A stretch of DNA of 5,979 bases from an archaeon (lineage in GTDB: Archaea; Nanobdellota; Nanobdellia; Pacearchaeales; GW2011-AR1), in NCBI GenBank assembly GCA_030699005.1, contig JAUYLQ010000007.1, positions 1 through 5,979 on the forward strand. The letters run 5' to 3'. This document shows, piece after piece, positions 5,089-5,979 of the stretch. Made by a program: the position numbers and the translations under genes. Position 1 is the stretch's first letter. The number at the start of each line of letters is the position of its first letter. The notes beneath the pieces were generated by a model, which was not told the origin of the DNA, searched no databases, and saw only the letters and a list, made by a program, of their open reading frames with translations.

Positions 5089-5594
5089 AAATTTCTCACC
5101 CCAATATTTTCTCCGGACTTTAAAACTTCTACATTTGTTCCGCCATCAGAAGCTTCTTCTATCTCAAAACTCTCAAATTTGTTTAATTTTGGAACAGCAA
5201 TGCAAACTCCATTTTCACCACATTCACTTATCTGCCTGTCTTTAAACCATAAAACATTATCATAATTCACTTTATCACATATGCAAATGCAACTTTCTCC
5301 AGCACAGGAATTTGGTTTCGTTTCTCCCCCGACAAAACTAAAAAAACTCCATGAAGCAGGGGTTATGTCAGTTACTCTTTCACTTTCAATAGCACCATTG
5401 TTTATTCTGTTTACAATTACCCTTATTCTTTCAAGAGTTTTTTCTGCTTCTTCTTTTCTCTGGTCATTAATGTTTGCATAATAAATTGAAAACAAAAGAT
5501 ATATCAAAAAAGAAATTGCAATAACCGAGAGAATAATTTTCAAAACTTCACTTGCGAGAAGCATTCCTCTCTTATTCTTACTCAATTCTTCCAT
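5085..5594 (-). CDS. Class III signal pilin-like protein with CxCxC cluster (169 aa)
   Basis: The start is the ATG at 5592-5594, preceded by GGAGG at seven bases. A further upstream ATG at 5630 would add 12 residues lying inside the preceding gene with no ribosome site, and is rejected. The leader MEELSKNKRG (1-10) precedes MLLASEVLKIILSVIAISFL, with the helix to about residue 39 and cleavage at G10|M11. Glu is at +6. A charged helix follows (44-66, RKEEAEKTLERIRVIVNRI), probably an extension of the pilin stalk. The globular part contains ITPASWSFFSF (77-87), then six cysteines (97, 102, 104, 106, 125, 131), four of them in C-4-CICIC. They could form disulfides or, less likely outside the cell, bind metal. 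It overlaps the upstream gene by 17 bases and the downstream 33-aa gene by 4. Confidence 0.86.
   Translation of the reverse strand: MEELSKNKRGMLLASEVLKIILSVIAISFLIYLLFSIYYANINDQRKEEAEKTLERIRVIVNRINNGAIESERVTDITPASWSFFSFVGGETKPNSCAGESCICICDKVNYDNVLWFKDRQISECGENGVCIAVPKLNKFESFEIEEASDGGTNVEVLKSGENIGVRNL
5096..5100 (-). promoter_or_regulatory. Shine-Dalgarno site of the 33-aa miniprotein
   Basis: GGTGA on the minus strand lies seven bases before the ATG at 5088, within the last codons of the preceding gene. Its presence is a main reason for accepting so short a gene. Confidence 0.6.
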
Positions 5595-5745
5595 AAAGGC
5601 CCCTCCAAAATTCAGACGGAGAAATCCCATTAAAAAATTCTATTACTCTGTCTTTAAAAAATATGTACAATCCAGCTATAACTGCGACTATCACTAAAGC
5701 TCCGACAATTAATTTTATGATTTGCTCAGTTGTTAGTTCAGACAT
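5578..5745 (-). CDS. 55-aa leaderless pilin-helix-like membrane miniprotein
   Basis: The frame starts at the ATG at 5743-5745 and ends with TAA at 5578-5580. The protein begins MSELTTEQIIKLIVGALVIV, then one membrane helix to about residue 30 and a tail KDRVIEFFNGISPSEFWRG. There is no KKG leader, and the frame is closed by TAG four codons upstream, so none can be added. Even so, residues 3-13 (ELTTEQIIKLI) match the mature N-terminus of the 298-aa protein (ELTTQQIVILI) at eight of eleven positions. It therefore looks like a pilin helix made directly in its mature form. A strong Shine-Dalgarno sequence (GGAGG, five bases before the ATG) and the TAATG overlap with the upstream stop support expression. 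It overlaps the next gene by 17 bases. The role is unknown; a helix-only partner of the pilin-like proteins is inferred. Confidence 0.78.
   Translation of the reverse strand: MSELTTEQIIKLIVGALVIVAVIAGLYIFFKDRVIEFFNGISPSEFWRGLYGRIE
5602..5606 (-). promoter_or_regulatory. Shine-Dalgarno site setting the start of the 169-aa protein
   Basis: GGAGG on the minus strand lies seven bases before the ATG at 5594 and decides for this start over the in-frame ATG at 5630. It lies inside the 3' end of the 55-aa gene. Confidence 0.65.
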
Positions 5746-5897
5746 TATCCCCTCCTAAAAAGATTTTTAATTGAATCAATAATTGATATCCCTTTGTCCT
5801 TCAAAAGAAAGCTTACAATCATTAAAATGACTAAAACTGCAATTGAAATTATAATCCACGGAAGATATTCTGAAACAATTCCTCTTTTCCCCTTCAT
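5745..5897 (-). CDS. 50-aa minimal class III signal pilin-like protein, first gene of operon 1
   Basis: The frame starts at the ATG at 5895-5897 and ends with TAA at 5745-5747. The product begins MKGKRGIVSEYLPWIIISIA, with one helix to about residue 32 and a tail KDKGISIIDSIKNLFRRG that could form a basic amphipathic helix. The leader is only six residues (MKGKRG), with likely cleavage at G6|I7 and Glu at +4, as in the GETLTWIVAT protein of operon 2. The mature product would be 44 residues, essentially a pilin N-terminal helix without a head domain. A TATA box at leaderless distance makes it the first gene of operon 1. Its TAA overlaps the ATG of the next gene (TAATG). The KD[KR] after the helix recurs in the 55-aa neighbour, hinting at a relationship. 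No named family was recognised. Confidence 0.78.
   Translation of the reverse strand: MKGKRGIVSEYLPWIIISIAVLVILMIVSFLLKDKGISIIDSIKNLFRRG
5751..5755 (-). promoter_or_regulatory. Shine-Dalgarno site of the 55-aa miniprotein
   Basis: GGAGG on the minus strand is followed by five bases and the ATG at 5745. It also encodes the Arg-Arg-Gly end of the upstream 50-aa protein. Confidence 0.65.
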
Positions 5898-5918
5898 AAC
5901 TATATTAAAGAAAGAGGA

Positions 5919-5927
5919 TTTAATAAA
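5919..5927 (-). promoter_or_regulatory. TATA box of operon 1
   Basis: TTTATTAAA on the minus strand lies 22-30 bases upstream of the ATG at 5897, with no Shine-Dalgarno sequence between. It marks the start of a five-gene leaderless transcript. The remaining bases to the right edge hold only AT-rich sequence and a short G run, with no gene I can support. Confidence 0.6.
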
Positions 5928-5979
5928 GATTACTGAATAAAATTAATTAATAAGTACGGGGGGAGTAAAAAAGTAAAAA

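Noticed and set aside
4943..5245. Plus-strand open frame of about 100 codons
   Set aside because: It runs antisense to three overlapping minus-strand genes that have signals and Shine-Dalgarno sites, and its product resembles nothing coherent.
5595..5630. An upstream ATG giving a 12-residue N-terminal extension of the 169-aa protein
   Set aside because: The ATG at 5594 has GGAGG at ideal spacing, and the extension would lengthen the class III leader inside the preceding gene.
5941..5979. Possible gene end or plus-strand ribosome site (G run) at the right edge
   Set aside because: The frames open from the edge on the minus strand are too short to judge, and no plus-strand start codon follows the G run within the window.

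Overview
The window is AT-rich and looks archaeal. Most transcripts appear to start with a TATA element 22-30 bases upstream of an ATG, which implies leaderless mRNAs. The prepilin peptidase has the archaeal (preflagellin-type) C-terminal domain. Most proteins on the minus strand begin with a class III (type IV pilin-like) signal, [KR]-[KR]-G or Q-R-G followed by a long hydrophobic helix. The small compact genes, overlapping ends and protein style resemble small-genome DPANN archaea of the Woesearchaeota/Pacearchaeota kind. That placement is an impression from protein style, not a search result.

Layout. Plus strand, 1-753: the tail of an unidentified upstream gene, then a HIT-family protein that keeps its zinc ligands but has lost two of the three triad histidines, including the catalytic one. 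Minus strand, read right to left from 5897 to 784: operon 1 (5897-4091) holds five overlapping genes, namely a 50-aa minimal pilin-like protein, a 55-aa leaderless membrane miniprotein, a 169-aa Cys-rich pilin-like protein, a 33-aa membrane miniprotein and a 298-aa Cys-rich pilin-like protein with an extra glycine-rich membrane hairpin. Operon 2 (4045-2413) holds four overlapping pilin-like genes. A single pilin-like gene follows (2322-1870), then a 48-aa Lys/Arg-rich protein (1810-1664), then an A24 prepilin peptidase (1632-784) converging on the HIT gene.

Taken together, this is a pilus or pseudopilus locus: eight proteins with cleavable class III signals, two tiny leaderless membrane proteins that may belong to the same assembly, and the peptidase expected to process them. 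No assembly ATPase, platform protein or archaellin is in the window, so the machine that would assemble these subunits must be encoded elsewhere or beyond the right edge. The three proteins of 33-55 aa and the corrected starts of four larger genes come from reading the minus strand directly.
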